Assembly (NCBI GenBank): GCA_027313505.1
Contig: DAHVDN010000028.1
Coordinates: 1 to 40,944 of the forward strand
From: Candidatus Dormiibacterota bacterium
Lineage (GTDB): Bacteria; Chloroflexota; Dormibacteria; Aeolococcales; Bog-877
Direction: 5' to 3'
Length of the DNA: 40,944 bases
The position numbers and the translations under genes were made by a program. Positions 16,585 to 23,689 of this stretch are shown piece after piece. Each line of letters opens with the position of its first letter. The first letter of the stretch is position 1. The notes beneath the pieces are model-generated. The model ran no database searches. It was given only the letters and a program-made list of their open reading frames with translations, and was not told the origin of the DNA.

Positions 16585-16635
16585 CTGGGGACCGGGGGCG
16601 GGAGTTGTTCCGCCCCCGGTCCCCAGCGCCTTTTT
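16585..16635 (+). terminator. Strong intrinsic terminator after the peptide-binding protein gene
   Basis: A perfect 17-bp stem (16585-16601 pairing with 16610-16626) encloses an eight-base loop (GAGTTGTT). Five T residues (16631-16635) follow four bases after the stem. It lies 89 bases after the binding-protein stop and 20 bases before the D-aminoacylase start, so it should end or attenuate transcription between the two. Confidence 0.85.
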
Positions 16636-16654
16636 GAAGCAGGAGCTTTAATCC

Positions 16655-18292
16655 ATGAGCGAATCTGAGGTGTCCTCGCGGGCCAGCCTCGGAGTCAACT
16701 TGCAGCTGGCGCTTGCGTCTGCGGCAGATGGGCGCCCCCTGGCCATCTGCGGTGGGATGGTGGCTGACGGCTCCGGCGGTCCGCTTCGTGCGGCCGACCT
16801 GCTGGTGATTGACGGAGTGATCGCTGACCTCCGTTCCCCTGGCGGCTTCGATGCCTCGCCGGGGCTGCGGCTGGACGCGGCGGGCCAGGTGGTGTGTCCC
16901 GGGTTCATCGATGTCCACTCCCACGCCGACAACGCCCCCCTGCTCGCCGAGGACGACCTGAGCAAGGTCCTCCAGGGTGTGACCACCGAAGTGGTTGGCA
17001 ACTGCGGCTTCAGCCTGGCCCCAGTCAGCGCTGACCGCCAGGATGAGCTGCTGGGCCTTCTGGGACGGCTCTTCCCGCCGCTGGTGCCCGAGTGGTCCAG
17101 CTTCGCCGAGCTGCTCACGGTCACCGACGCCTGTGGCTACACCACCAACTACGCCCCGTTAATCGGTCACAACACACTGCGCGTGGCCGCCATGGGGATG
17201 GCCAGCCGCAGCCCTACAGCCGAAGAGCTGGCGCGTATGACCAAGGAGCTGGAAGCAGCGCTGGAGAGTGGAGTCTTCGGCCTTTCGACGGGGCTCGGCT
17301 ACCCTCCCGGGATGCTCGCAGCTCCGGACGAACTGATCGCCCTGGCCAGCCGTCTGTCGCCGGGCAGGGTATACGCAACCCACATGAGGGACGAGGGATC
17401 CCAGCTTCTTACCAGCATTGCCGAGTCGGTGGCGGTCGCCGAGCAGGCCGGCTGTCGGGTGCAGGTGTCGCACCTCAAGATGGGCGGCAGGGCCAACTGG
17501 GGAAAGGTGGGCGCGGCGCTCGACCTTCTAAACCAAGCGAGAGCGCGGGGCCTGGCGATTGGGCAGGACGTATATCCGTACACCGCGGTCTCGACGATGC
17601 TGACAGCATGTCTGCCGTCGTGGTTCGAGGAGGGGGACAGCGAAGCGGTCATGGGCCGTCTGCAGGAACCTGGCTCCCTCGCTCGTGCCAGAGCGGAGGT
17701 GCGTGACGGCGCCGTCTTCAGGAGCGGCTCAGATGGGGTGCTGGTAGCCAGCACAGGCAGCCACCAATTTGAGGGCCTGACCCTGTCCGAGATCGCCGAC
17801 CAGCTGGGGGTTGACCCTTTTGCCGCCCTGGTCCAAGTCCTCCGACAGGAGCGGCTGCGGGCGACCATGGTGGTGGTCTCCATGGACGAGACCGATGTGG
17901 ACTCGGTGATCAGCGACCCGGCGACCATGGTGGGGTCGGATGGGCTGCCGCCCGGCCTCGGCGGCCGCCCACACCCGCGCCAGTACGGAACCTTTCCCAG
18001 GGTTCTGCAGCGTTACGTGAGGGAGCGTGGGACACTCAGCCTTCCGGAGGCGATCCGCAAGATGACCAGTCTGCCGGCGGACACCTTCGGCCTCAGGGGC
18101 AGGGGGCGCGTGGCCCAGGGAGCGAACGCCGATCTGGTCATCTTCGCCGCCGAAGAGATTCGAGAGGTGAGCACCTACGCCGACCCGGCCCGACCCCCCA
18201 GCGGATTGGCCGCCGTCTTGATGGGCGGGCGGCTGGTAGTTCATGGTGGCGTCTGGCTGGGAGTCCGCCGCGGGGTCCGCCTGACCGCCTGA
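16655..18292 (+). CDS. N-acyl-D-amino-acid deacylase (D-aminoacylase)
   Basis: The 545-residue amidohydrolase has the canonical metal motifs: CPGFIDVHSHADN (His88, His90), GVTTEVVGNCGFS (the metal-binding Cys), THMRDEG and VQVSHLKMGG (His ligands), and VGSDGLPPG (Asp). It also has ADxYPYT-like GQDVYPYTA, HPRQYGTFPRVLQRYV, MTSLPADTFGLRGRG and GANADLVIF near the end. The enzyme releases D-amino acids from N-acylated derivatives and may act on D-residues in peptides. Start ATG 16655 has AGGAG nine bases upstream. A strong terminator sits just upstream, so expression depends on read-through or an internal promoter I could not identify. It converges with the permease genes. It is clearly a paralogue of the altered copy at 7839 but keeps the full metal site. 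Confidence 0.93.
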   Translation: MSESEVSSRASLGVNLQLALASAADGRPLAICGGMVADGSGGPLRAADLLVIDGVIADLRSPGGFDASPGLRLDAAGQVVCPGFIDVHSHADNAPLLAEDDLSKVLQGVTTEVVGNCGFSLAPVSADRQDELLGLLGRLFPPLVPEWSSFAELLTVTDACGYTTNYAPLIGHNTLRVAAMGMASRSPTAEELARMTKELEAALESGVFGLSTGLGYPPGMLAAPDELIALASRLSPGRVYATHMRDEGSQLLTSIAESVAVAEQAGCRVQVSHLKMGGRANWGKVGAALDLLNQARARGLAIGQDVYPYTAVSTMLTACLPSWFEEGDSEAVMGRLQEPGSLARARAEVRDGAVFRSGSDGVLVASTGSHQFEGLTLSEIADQLGVDPFAALVQVLRQERLRATMVVVSMDETDVDSVISDPATMVGSDGLPPGLGGRPHPRQYGTFPRVLQRYVRERGTLSLPEAIRKMTSLPADTFGLRGRGRVAQGANADLVIFAAEEIREVSTYADPARPPSGLAAVLMGGRLVVHGGVWLGVRRGVRLTA

Positions 18293-18334
18293 CCCCTCAA
18301 CCTCGGCCGTGAAAAGGCCTCGGACCGAGGACCG

Positions 18335-19261
18335 CTATCGGCGCTGTAGCCGGACCTCGAAGGCGTCTCTGAGTGCGTCACCAACAAAGTTGAAGGCCAC
18401 AACCGAGGCCACGATGCAGAACCCTGCCGGCCATATCAGCCACCAGTAGCCCGCGAACACATAGTTCACTCCCCCGGACAGCATTTCCCCCCAGTTTGAG
18501 GCCGGCGGGGGGACGCCCAGACCCAGGTAGCTGAGGTAGGCCAGGATGAGGATTGCGTCGGCGATCTGAAAGGTGGCGTTCACCACTATGGTGCCGACAG
18601 TGTTGGGGATGATGTGCCTCAGAACAGTTCGCATCCCGGTGCCGCCCATCATCCGCACCGCCTGGACGTACTCGCGCTCCCGCAATGTGAGGGTCTCAGC
18701 GCGCACCAGCCGGGCGGGAACCAGCCAGGCGACAAAGGCAATGATGAAGATCATCAGGGGTACCGAGGGGGTTACCACGCTGGCCAGGAAAAGCAGCAAA
18801 AACAGGGCGGGAATGGCCAGCAGGGCATCCACCAGCCGCATCATTATGGCGTCGGCGAGGCCACCGAGATACCCGGCGATCGCTCCCCAGACGACGCCCA
18901 TGGTGGTACCGAGGATCGCGGCGGCCACCCCGACCAGCAAGGAGGTCTGTCCCCCCTGCATCAACCTTCCCAAAGTGTCGTAACCGACGTTGTCGGTTCC
19001 CAGCGGATGGGACAGGGACGGCCCCTGGTTGGCGCTGAAAAGGTCGGTCTGGACCTGATTGGTGTGGTAGAAGATAGGCCCGACCCAACAGAACAGAATG
19101 AAAAAGACGATGATTCCAAGGCCTACCACCGCCAGCCGATTGGAGGTGAACACCTCCACCATCGACCGCCAGCTGCTGCGTCCGGAGTCCAACACCTCGC
19201 CACCGGAAAAGTCCCCAGCGCCTCTCGGGATTATCGGCGGCTGTACCTGCTGCTCGATCAC
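18335..19261 (-). CDS. Dipeptide-type ABC transporter permease, DppC-like
   Basis: This inner-membrane permease has one N-terminal membrane segment (LAVVGLGIIVFFILFCWVGP), a short outside loop with the DppC signature SHPLGTDNVGYDTLGRL, and then five further segments. The EAA-type contact loop for the ATPase is in the AETLTLREREYVQAVRMMGG and HIIPNTVG region, and YLSYLGLGVPPPASNWG follows. The C-terminal GDALRDAFEVRLQRR is typical. GTG 19259-19261 was chosen: it avoids a 35-base overlap with the upstream permease and has a weak GGGGCG site. An ATG at 19328-19330 would add 23 residues but has no ribosome site. It works with the DppB-like protein just upstream. Confidence 0.92.
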   Translation of the reverse strand: MIEQQVQPPIIPRGAGDFSGGEVLDSGRSSWRSMVEVFTSNRLAVVGLGIIVFFILFCWVGPIFYHTNQVQTDLFSANQGPSLSHPLGTDNVGYDTLGRLMQGGQTSLLVGVAAAILGTTMGVVWGAIAGYLGGLADAIMMRLVDALLAIPALFLLLFLASVVTPSVPLMIFIIAFVAWLVPARLVRAETLTLREREYVQAVRMMGGTGMRTVLRHIIPNTVGTIVVNATFQIADAILILAYLSYLGLGVPPPASNWGEMLSGGVNYVFAGYWWLIWPAGFCIVASVVAFNFVGDALRDAFEVRLQRR

Positions 19262-19295
19262 GATCGCCCCAGAGCGCCCGGGAAAATGGCGAATC

Positions 19296-20237
19296 TCATG
19301 AGTAGCGCACCCTGGGGTCGAGGACCGCATAGAGGATGTCCGCCAGCAACGAACCGAGGACCACTCCGACAGCGACCACCAAGGTCACCCCAATCTCAAC
19401 TGGGAAGTCATCGCTCTGAGCGGCCTGCCAGAAGAGGTAACCAATACCTGGGTAGTTGAAGAGGGACTCGGTGACCAAGGCGCCGCTCAGGATTCCCGGA
19501 AGCGAAAGTCCGATCAGGGTCACGATCGGCAGGAGCGCGTTCCGGAGCACATGGACAAACAGGACGCGCCTTGGGGATACCCCCTTGGATTGCGCGGTGC
19601 GGACGTAGTCCTGCACCAGATTTTCCAGCGTCGCCGAGCGCATGTAACGGCTGAACAAGGCGATCGTCACCAGGCACAGGGTGGCGATCGGCAGCACCAT
19701 GTTGGCCAGCTGGTTCCATAAAGGAACCTCGCCGGTGGGCCCATTCGCCGGGAACCAGCCGAGCACCGTGGTGAAAAGCAGAATCAGGATCAAACCGAGC
19801 AGGAAGGTGGGCATTGAGTAGAAGAGGAATGAAGCCCCGGTCAACGCGTAGTCGTCGAGCTTGTTGCGGCGCACCGCCTGGTAAACCCCCAGGGGCAAAG
19901 CGATCATTATCGCCAGGACCGCGGCGGTCCCGACCAGGGCCACGGTGCGCGGCAGATTGGCTGCCAGGAGGGTGTCGACGCTCTGGTTGAGCTTGTATGA
20001 GAACCCAAGGTTCCCGTGGAACACCTGTCCTAGCCAATCAAAGTACTGGACGGGTAGGGGCTTGAGCAACCCGTATTCGCGCTCGAAGGTGTGGATCGCC
20101 ACCAGGGTCGCCTTGGGACCGAGGACGGCACGGGCCGGGCCGCCGGGGAGGATGTGGAGCATAGCGAAGACGACAACCGACACTCCGAACAGGACGACCA
20201 GTGCCTGCAGGACGCGGCCGACCAAGTAGCGGGTCAT
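19296..20237 (-). CDS. Dipeptide-type ABC transporter permease, DppB-like
   Basis: The 313-residue protein starts with the classic DppB pattern, an N-terminal membrane segment (VLQALVVLFGVSVVVFAML) followed by HILPGGPARAVLG. Next come FHGNLGFSYKLNQSV, LPRTVALVGTAAV, the ATPase-contact loop (VRTAQSKGVSPRRVLFVHVL) and the C-terminal segment GALVTESLFNYPGIGYLFW, ending in ADILYAVLDPRVRYS. It forms the membrane channel with the DppC-like subunit and most likely receives substrate from the lipoprotein encoded at 14706. The ATG at 20237 has only a weak ribosome site. A candidate -10 box TACAAT lies at 20368-20373 in the long upstream region. No DppD/DppF ATPase gene follows, so energy-coupling subunits must come from elsewhere. 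Confidence 0.93.
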   Translation of the reverse strand: MTRYLVGRVLQALVVLFGVSVVVFAMLHILPGGPARAVLGPKATLVAIHTFEREYGLLKPLPVQYFDWLGQVFHGNLGFSYKLNQSVDTLLAANLPRTVALVGTAAVLAIMIALPLGVYQAVRRNKLDDYALTGASFLFYSMPTFLLGLILILLFTTVLGWFPANGPTGEVPLWNQLANMVLPIATLCLVTIALFSRYMRSATLENLVQDYVRTAQSKGVSPRRVLFVHVLRNALLPIVTLIGLSLPGILSGALVTESLFNYPGIGYLFWQAAQSDDFPVEIGVTLVVAVGVVLGSLLADILYAVLDPRVRYS

Positions 20238-20639
20238 CTGCCAGGCAGCCCGGTCCCGCCTGCCGTCCGATCGCCCTTGACCGGCCAGCCGCTCCGGTCA
20301 GCCGAGCTAACGAAAAAGCTCCTGGGCTGGTAGATGACCGGTCCCTCCTTAGGCCGTTGGCGGAACGATTGTACAGGAGAGGGAAACCGTTTGCCCGACC
20401 GGGGACAGCTTGGCTTTCCCCCTCGTCCCGTTGCCGAGTGGCCGGCGGACAGGTATGTGGATCAGGGCGCAGATCCTTGAGGTGCGCGGTCCCTCGGGGA
20501 GTCGGAAGATCACCGCATTCGGCGTTGCCCGGCCGTTTGCGCCGGGCCATTGGAGCTGGCCCCTGGGCACCAGCGAAGAGCTTCGGTTGTTTGGCACCCA
20601 ACGGCCCAGCCGGGGCCGTCAGGCCAACCGCCTTGCGGC
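20238..20639. other. Long intergenic region before the permease genes
   Basis: No gene is convincing here. On the minus strand, reading towards the permeases, there is a LacI-like inverted repeat GGGAAACCGTTTGCC (20381-20395 as read on the plus strand), a -10-like TACAAT (20368-20373) and an isolated AAGGAGGG (20343-20350) with no start codon at the right distance. A plus-strand frame of about 77 codons (20410-20643) and a minus-strand one of about 82 codons (20349-20597) overlap each other; neither resembles a known family. Confidence 0.4.
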
Positions 20640-20978
20640 CTAAGGAAAGGCTCTCAGAGCGAATGCGATGGTGCCCGCCACCAATCCCCAAGCGCCCAGG
20701 CCCACAAGTAGGCTGGGCCTGAAGGTCAGTCCAGAGCGAATGGACACGGTGACTCCCAGGAGGAAGGCAGCAACCGCCGGGACGGCCAGCAGTGAGGCCA
20801 AAGAAGCCCTAGCCACCACGTCGGACCCCTGGCTCGAGCCGAGAAAGTAGAAGCCACTCAGGGTGACCAAGGGTAGGAGGGCGGCTATCCCGGCCAGCTC
20901 CGGGCCGAGTCTCTGAGCCAATATCGGCAGGAACGCTACGATTAGCCCGCCAGCCAGAAACCGAATCAGGAATTCCAT
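20640..20978 (-). CDS. Small GlpM/DUF3147-like membrane protein
   Basis: From ATG 20976-20978 the product is 112 residues with four predicted membrane segments and almost no soluble part: FLAGGLIVAFLPILA, then LAGIAALLPLVTLSGFYFLG, ASLLAVPAVAAFLLGVTV and LLVGLGAWGLVAGTIAF. The size and arrangement, including the PLVTLSGFYFLG hairpin after the first segment, resemble GlpM/DUF3147 proteins, whose function is not established. GGAGG seven bases upstream fixes this start; a longer frame to 21134 adds a low-complexity, basic tail with no support. It is divergent from the GntR gene and 402 bases upstream of the permease genes on the same strand. Confidence 0.65.
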   Translation of the reverse strand: MEFLIRFLAGGLIVAFLPILAQRLGPELAGIAALLPLVTLSGFYFLGSSQGSDVVARASLASLLAVPAVAAFLLGVTVSIRSGLTFRPSLLVGLGAWGLVAGTIAFALRAFP

Positions 20979-21136
20979 TTGGACACCTCCGCGGAATGGG
21001 CTGGACGTTCCGGTGCAACCGCCTGTCCTCGGTTTCCTGAGGTGGGGCTCACTCACAATGAGTAGCCGCTTGATCTCGCTTCCGGCAGCTCCCGGTCGGA
21101 CCTGAGACCTCCGCGACGGCTCCCTCCGAGGCACAC

Positions 21137-21165
21137 TTGACAGCGTGATCCATCACTGAAATACT
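21137..21165 (+). promoter_or_regulatory. Sigma70-type promoter before the GntR gene
   Basis: TTGACA (21137-21142), a 17-base spacer and AATACT (21160-21165, four of six) precede the ATG at 21201 by 35 bases. CCATCA is repeated at 21150-21155 and 21172-21177, flanking the -10 box; with TGATC/GATCA half-palindromes nearby it may form a regulator site. Control by GntR itself is inference. Confidence 0.5.
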
Positions 21166-21200
21166 AGCAAGCCATCAATGATCAGCTCAGCCAGACTTCT

Positions 21201-22001
21201 ATGACGCACCAAGAAGGGGAGGGCCGAAGGCCGGCCGCGGCCTCCAAGTCCCGTTCTCTGGCGGATTCAGCCTACCGACGGATCAAGGACGAGATCGTGA
21301 CCTGTGCCCTTGCCCCCGGAACCACCGTGACTGAGGGTGACCTCAGCGAACGGTTCGGCTTTGGCCGGACCCCGGTCCGAGACGCCCTGCGCCGTTTGGA
21401 GCAGGAGCAGCTGGTTCAGGTCCACCCTCGTCAGGGCTGCACCATCGCCCCCATCAACGTGAAGCAGGTGCAGGACGTCTTCGCGCTCCGCCTGCTCCTG
21501 GAGACAGAAGCTGCCTCCCTGGCAGCTGGCAAATTGACCGCCCCGATGATCGCCAAGCTGCAGGCGCTGTGCTCGGTGAAGTACGACCAGGAGGACTCTG
21601 CCAGCATGGCCGCCTTCCTTAGGGGCAATACCGAGTTCCATGTGACCGTGGCATATGCCGCCCACAACGATCGACTCGCCGAGATCGTCAGCAATCTGCT
21701 CGACAACATGGAGAGGCTCTTTCACGCCGGGCTCAAGATCGAGAACCGAAGCCACAGCATCGCGCACGAGCATTCGGACCTGCTGGAGGCTCTGATCTCG
21801 GGAGATTCTGAGAGTGCCCGCAGCATCACGGCGGCTCAGGTGCATAAGGCGCAGCGAATGATCATGTACGGCCTGATGGCGGACCCCGCCCTGCTAAGCG
21901 TCTCCTTGGCCCCGGAGCGCGATGGCGCCAGAGGGAGCTTCAGAGAGGCTCCATCTGGGCCCGAGCGGAAGGGACCCCGGGGGGGCTCGGCGCGTAGGTG
22001 A
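21201..22001 (+). CDS. GntR-family regulator, FCD (FadR-type) effector domain
   Basis: The winged helix-turn-helix at about residues 22-85 reads ADSAYRRIKDEIVTCALAPG, ERFGFGRTPVRDALRRLEQE and VHPRQGCTIAP. The all-helical FCD domain follows, with ALRLLLETEAASLAA, NTEFHVTVAYAAHNDRLAEI and HEHSDLLEALISGD; these His and Asp residues normally hold a metal that binds a carboxylate ligand. The C-terminal 30 residues (SFREAPSGPERKGPRGG) are basic and disordered. Such regulators repress catabolic operons for organic or amino acids. It sits at the head of the plus-strand run that includes the class V enzyme, UroD-like protein and branched-chain-type transporter, and is the natural candidate for controlling them. 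Confidence 0.93.
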   Translation: MTHQEGEGRRPAAASKSRSLADSAYRRIKDEIVTCALAPGTTVTEGDLSERFGFGRTPVRDALRRLEQEQLVQVHPRQGCTIAPINVKQVQDVFALRLLLETEAASLAAGKLTAPMIAKLQALCSVKYDQEDSASMAAFLRGNTEFHVTVAYAAHNDRLAEIVSNLLDNMERLFHAGLKIENRSHSIAHEHSDLLEALISGDSESARSITAAQVHKAQRMIMYGLMADPALLSVSLAPERDGARGSFREAPSGPERKGPRGGSARR

Positions 22002-22116
22002 CAAGACAGCAGAGCGGGTCGGCTGAGAAGTCAGCCTTCCGGCCAATCGGGGAGGACCGAAATTAGTGGTAGTTGGCACTCGGGAGCTAACGGGTTGGCC
22101 CACGGAGGTGGTGGGC

Positions 22117-23514
22117 ATGGATGTGGAGGTTCCGCTGGCAGGTGGGGGCTTCGGAAGGTACATAAACCTTGACAATGCCGCCAGCACTCCTCCGCTGCGC
22201 ACCGTCGCCGACGCCGTGAGTTCGTTCCTGCCGTGGTACTCAAGCGTTCATAGGGGGGCCGGGTACAAGTCCCTGGTCTCGACTGCGGCCTTCGAACAGG
22301 GGCGGCGCGACATTGGACGTTTTTTCGGGGTCGGTGCCGACCAGTCGGTCATCTTCACCAAGAGCACCACCGAAGGGCTCAATCGACTTGCGCGTCTGTT
22401 TGCCGCTCGGGGGGCGACCGTAATCGTCTCTCCCATGGAGCACCATGCCAACCTCTTGCCCTGGCGGAAGGAGGGTTGCACGGTTCAGTACCTCTCCTGC
22501 GACGGCGATGGGGTCCTCGACATGGACGACCTGAAAAGCCAGCTCCAGGAGGCGTTAGGTGAGGTGGTGGTTGCCCTGAGCGGCGCCTACAACGTCACCG
22601 GCTACTGTCCGCCCATTCACGAGATCGCTCGGCTGGCGCATCAATACCAAGCAGTCGTCGCGGTCGACGGCGCTCAGCTCGCTGCCCACAGGCAGATTCG
22701 CCTCGCAGGGACCGATGGCTTGGATCGAATTGATTACTTCGTCTGTTCCGCCCACAAGATCTATGCGCCGTTTGGAATCGGAGTGTTGATAGCTCCTTCC
22801 GATGCCCTGGCCGCCGCCACGCCCGATCTGGTCGGTGGTGGCGTGGCGGAGCTGGTTACCAGGACCGGCGAATGGTGGACAGGTCTTCCCGGCCGTGAGG
22901 AGGCGGGGTCTCCCAACGTCGTAGGGGTGGTCGCCCTGGCCGCGGCGTTGAACAGGCTTGAACAGCTGGGGATGGACAGCATCCGCCAGCACGAGGAGGA
23001 GCTGACCCTTCGTCTGAAGGAAGGGCTGGCCGCCTGTCCCGGGGTTCGGGTTCTGGCTTCTGGCAGCGGCTCAGCTGCCTGGAGCCAGGTGGGTGTGGTG
23101 AGCTTCACCACACCAGAGGTCCCTCACGAAGTGGTGGCCTCCCGCCTCGGCTATGAGTTCGGAATCGGAGTTCGGACCGGGAGGTTCTGTGCCCACCCTG
23201 CGGTCCTGCAGCTCCTCGGAGTTTCGGATGCGGACTCCCGCGCCGCGCTCGCCCGCCTCGCCGTCGGCCAGCCATCCGCCCTACCGGATGCCCTGCGTGC
23301 CAGCCTGGGTTTGGAGAACTGCACGGAAGATGTCGAGGCCCTGATCGCTGCGCTGCGCCAGATCACCGGTGAGGGACCGAGTCCTTTCGCCTACGTTCGC
23401 AACCCGGAAACCGGCGACCTTCAGCCTGAGGGTTGGGGGGCCAAGTGGCCCTCCAAGGTGCGCTGCACCGGGCCAGATGGCGACGCGAGTTCCGATGGCT
23501 CAACCAGGTGCTGA
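22117..23514 (+). CDS. Class V PLP enzyme, cysteine-desulfurase-like
   Basis: From ATG 22117 the protein is 465 residues. It has INLDNAASTPPLRTVADAV, TKSTTEGLNRLARLF, SPMEHHANLLPWR, ALSGAYNVTGYCPPIHEIA, AVDGAQLAAHRQI and the PLP-Lys motif CSAHKIYAPFGIGVL. A Cys lies where SufS-type desulfurases carry their catalytic residue (GVRTGRFCAHPAVLQLLG). It therefore belongs to class V, near SufS/CsdA. A desulfurase, a selenocysteine-lyase-like enzyme or another lyase are all possible; no Suf or Isc partner is present, and the next genes are a UroD-like protein and an amino-acid transporter, which hints at a catabolic role. The ATG was chosen for GGAGGTG six bases upstream; a GTG at 22066 is less well placed. 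A 35-residue C-terminal extension is present. Confidence 0.85.
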   Translation: MDVEVPLAGGGFGRYINLDNAASTPPLRTVADAVSSFLPWYSSVHRGAGYKSLVSTAAFEQGRRDIGRFFGVGADQSVIFTKSTTEGLNRLARLFAARGATVIVSPMEHHANLLPWRKEGCTVQYLSCDGDGVLDMDDLKSQLQEALGEVVVALSGAYNVTGYCPPIHEIARLAHQYQAVVAVDGAQLAAHRQIRLAGTDGLDRIDYFVCSAHKIYAPFGIGVLIAPSDALAAATPDLVGGGVAELVTRTGEWWTGLPGREEAGSPNVVGVVALAAALNRLEQLGMDSIRQHEEELTLRLKEGLAACPGVRVLASGSGSAAWSQVGVVSFTTPEVPHEVVASRLGYEFGIGVRTGRFCAHPAVLQLLGVSDADSRAALARLAVGQPSALPDALRASLGLENCTEDVEALIAALRQITGEGPSPFAYVRNPETGDLQPEGWGAKWPSKVRCTGPDGDASSDGSTRC

Positions 23515-23689
23515 CTCATCTAGGCCTCGTCCACGGTCCAGGGCGCTCAGCCTCGGGTGTCAAGGATCCGAAGCGGCATGGTCAGGCCGGCTCGCGAGCT
23601 TGGCGACTGATAGGTGCTGACGCGCAGACCAATTCCCAACAGCAACCGAGGAGAAACCAGCTCATCGCTAGTCCGGAGAGGAACCTCAC

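Noticed and set aside
20410-20643. Plus-strand frame of about 77 codons upstream of the permeases
   Set aside because: No ribosome site, no recognised family, and it is overlapped by a minus-strand frame of similar quality.
20038-20691. Minus-strand frame of 217 codons across the start of the DppB-like gene
   Set aside because: It overlaps a clear permease gene in another frame and its sequence is Pro/Arg-rich low complexity, typical of high-GC shadow frames.
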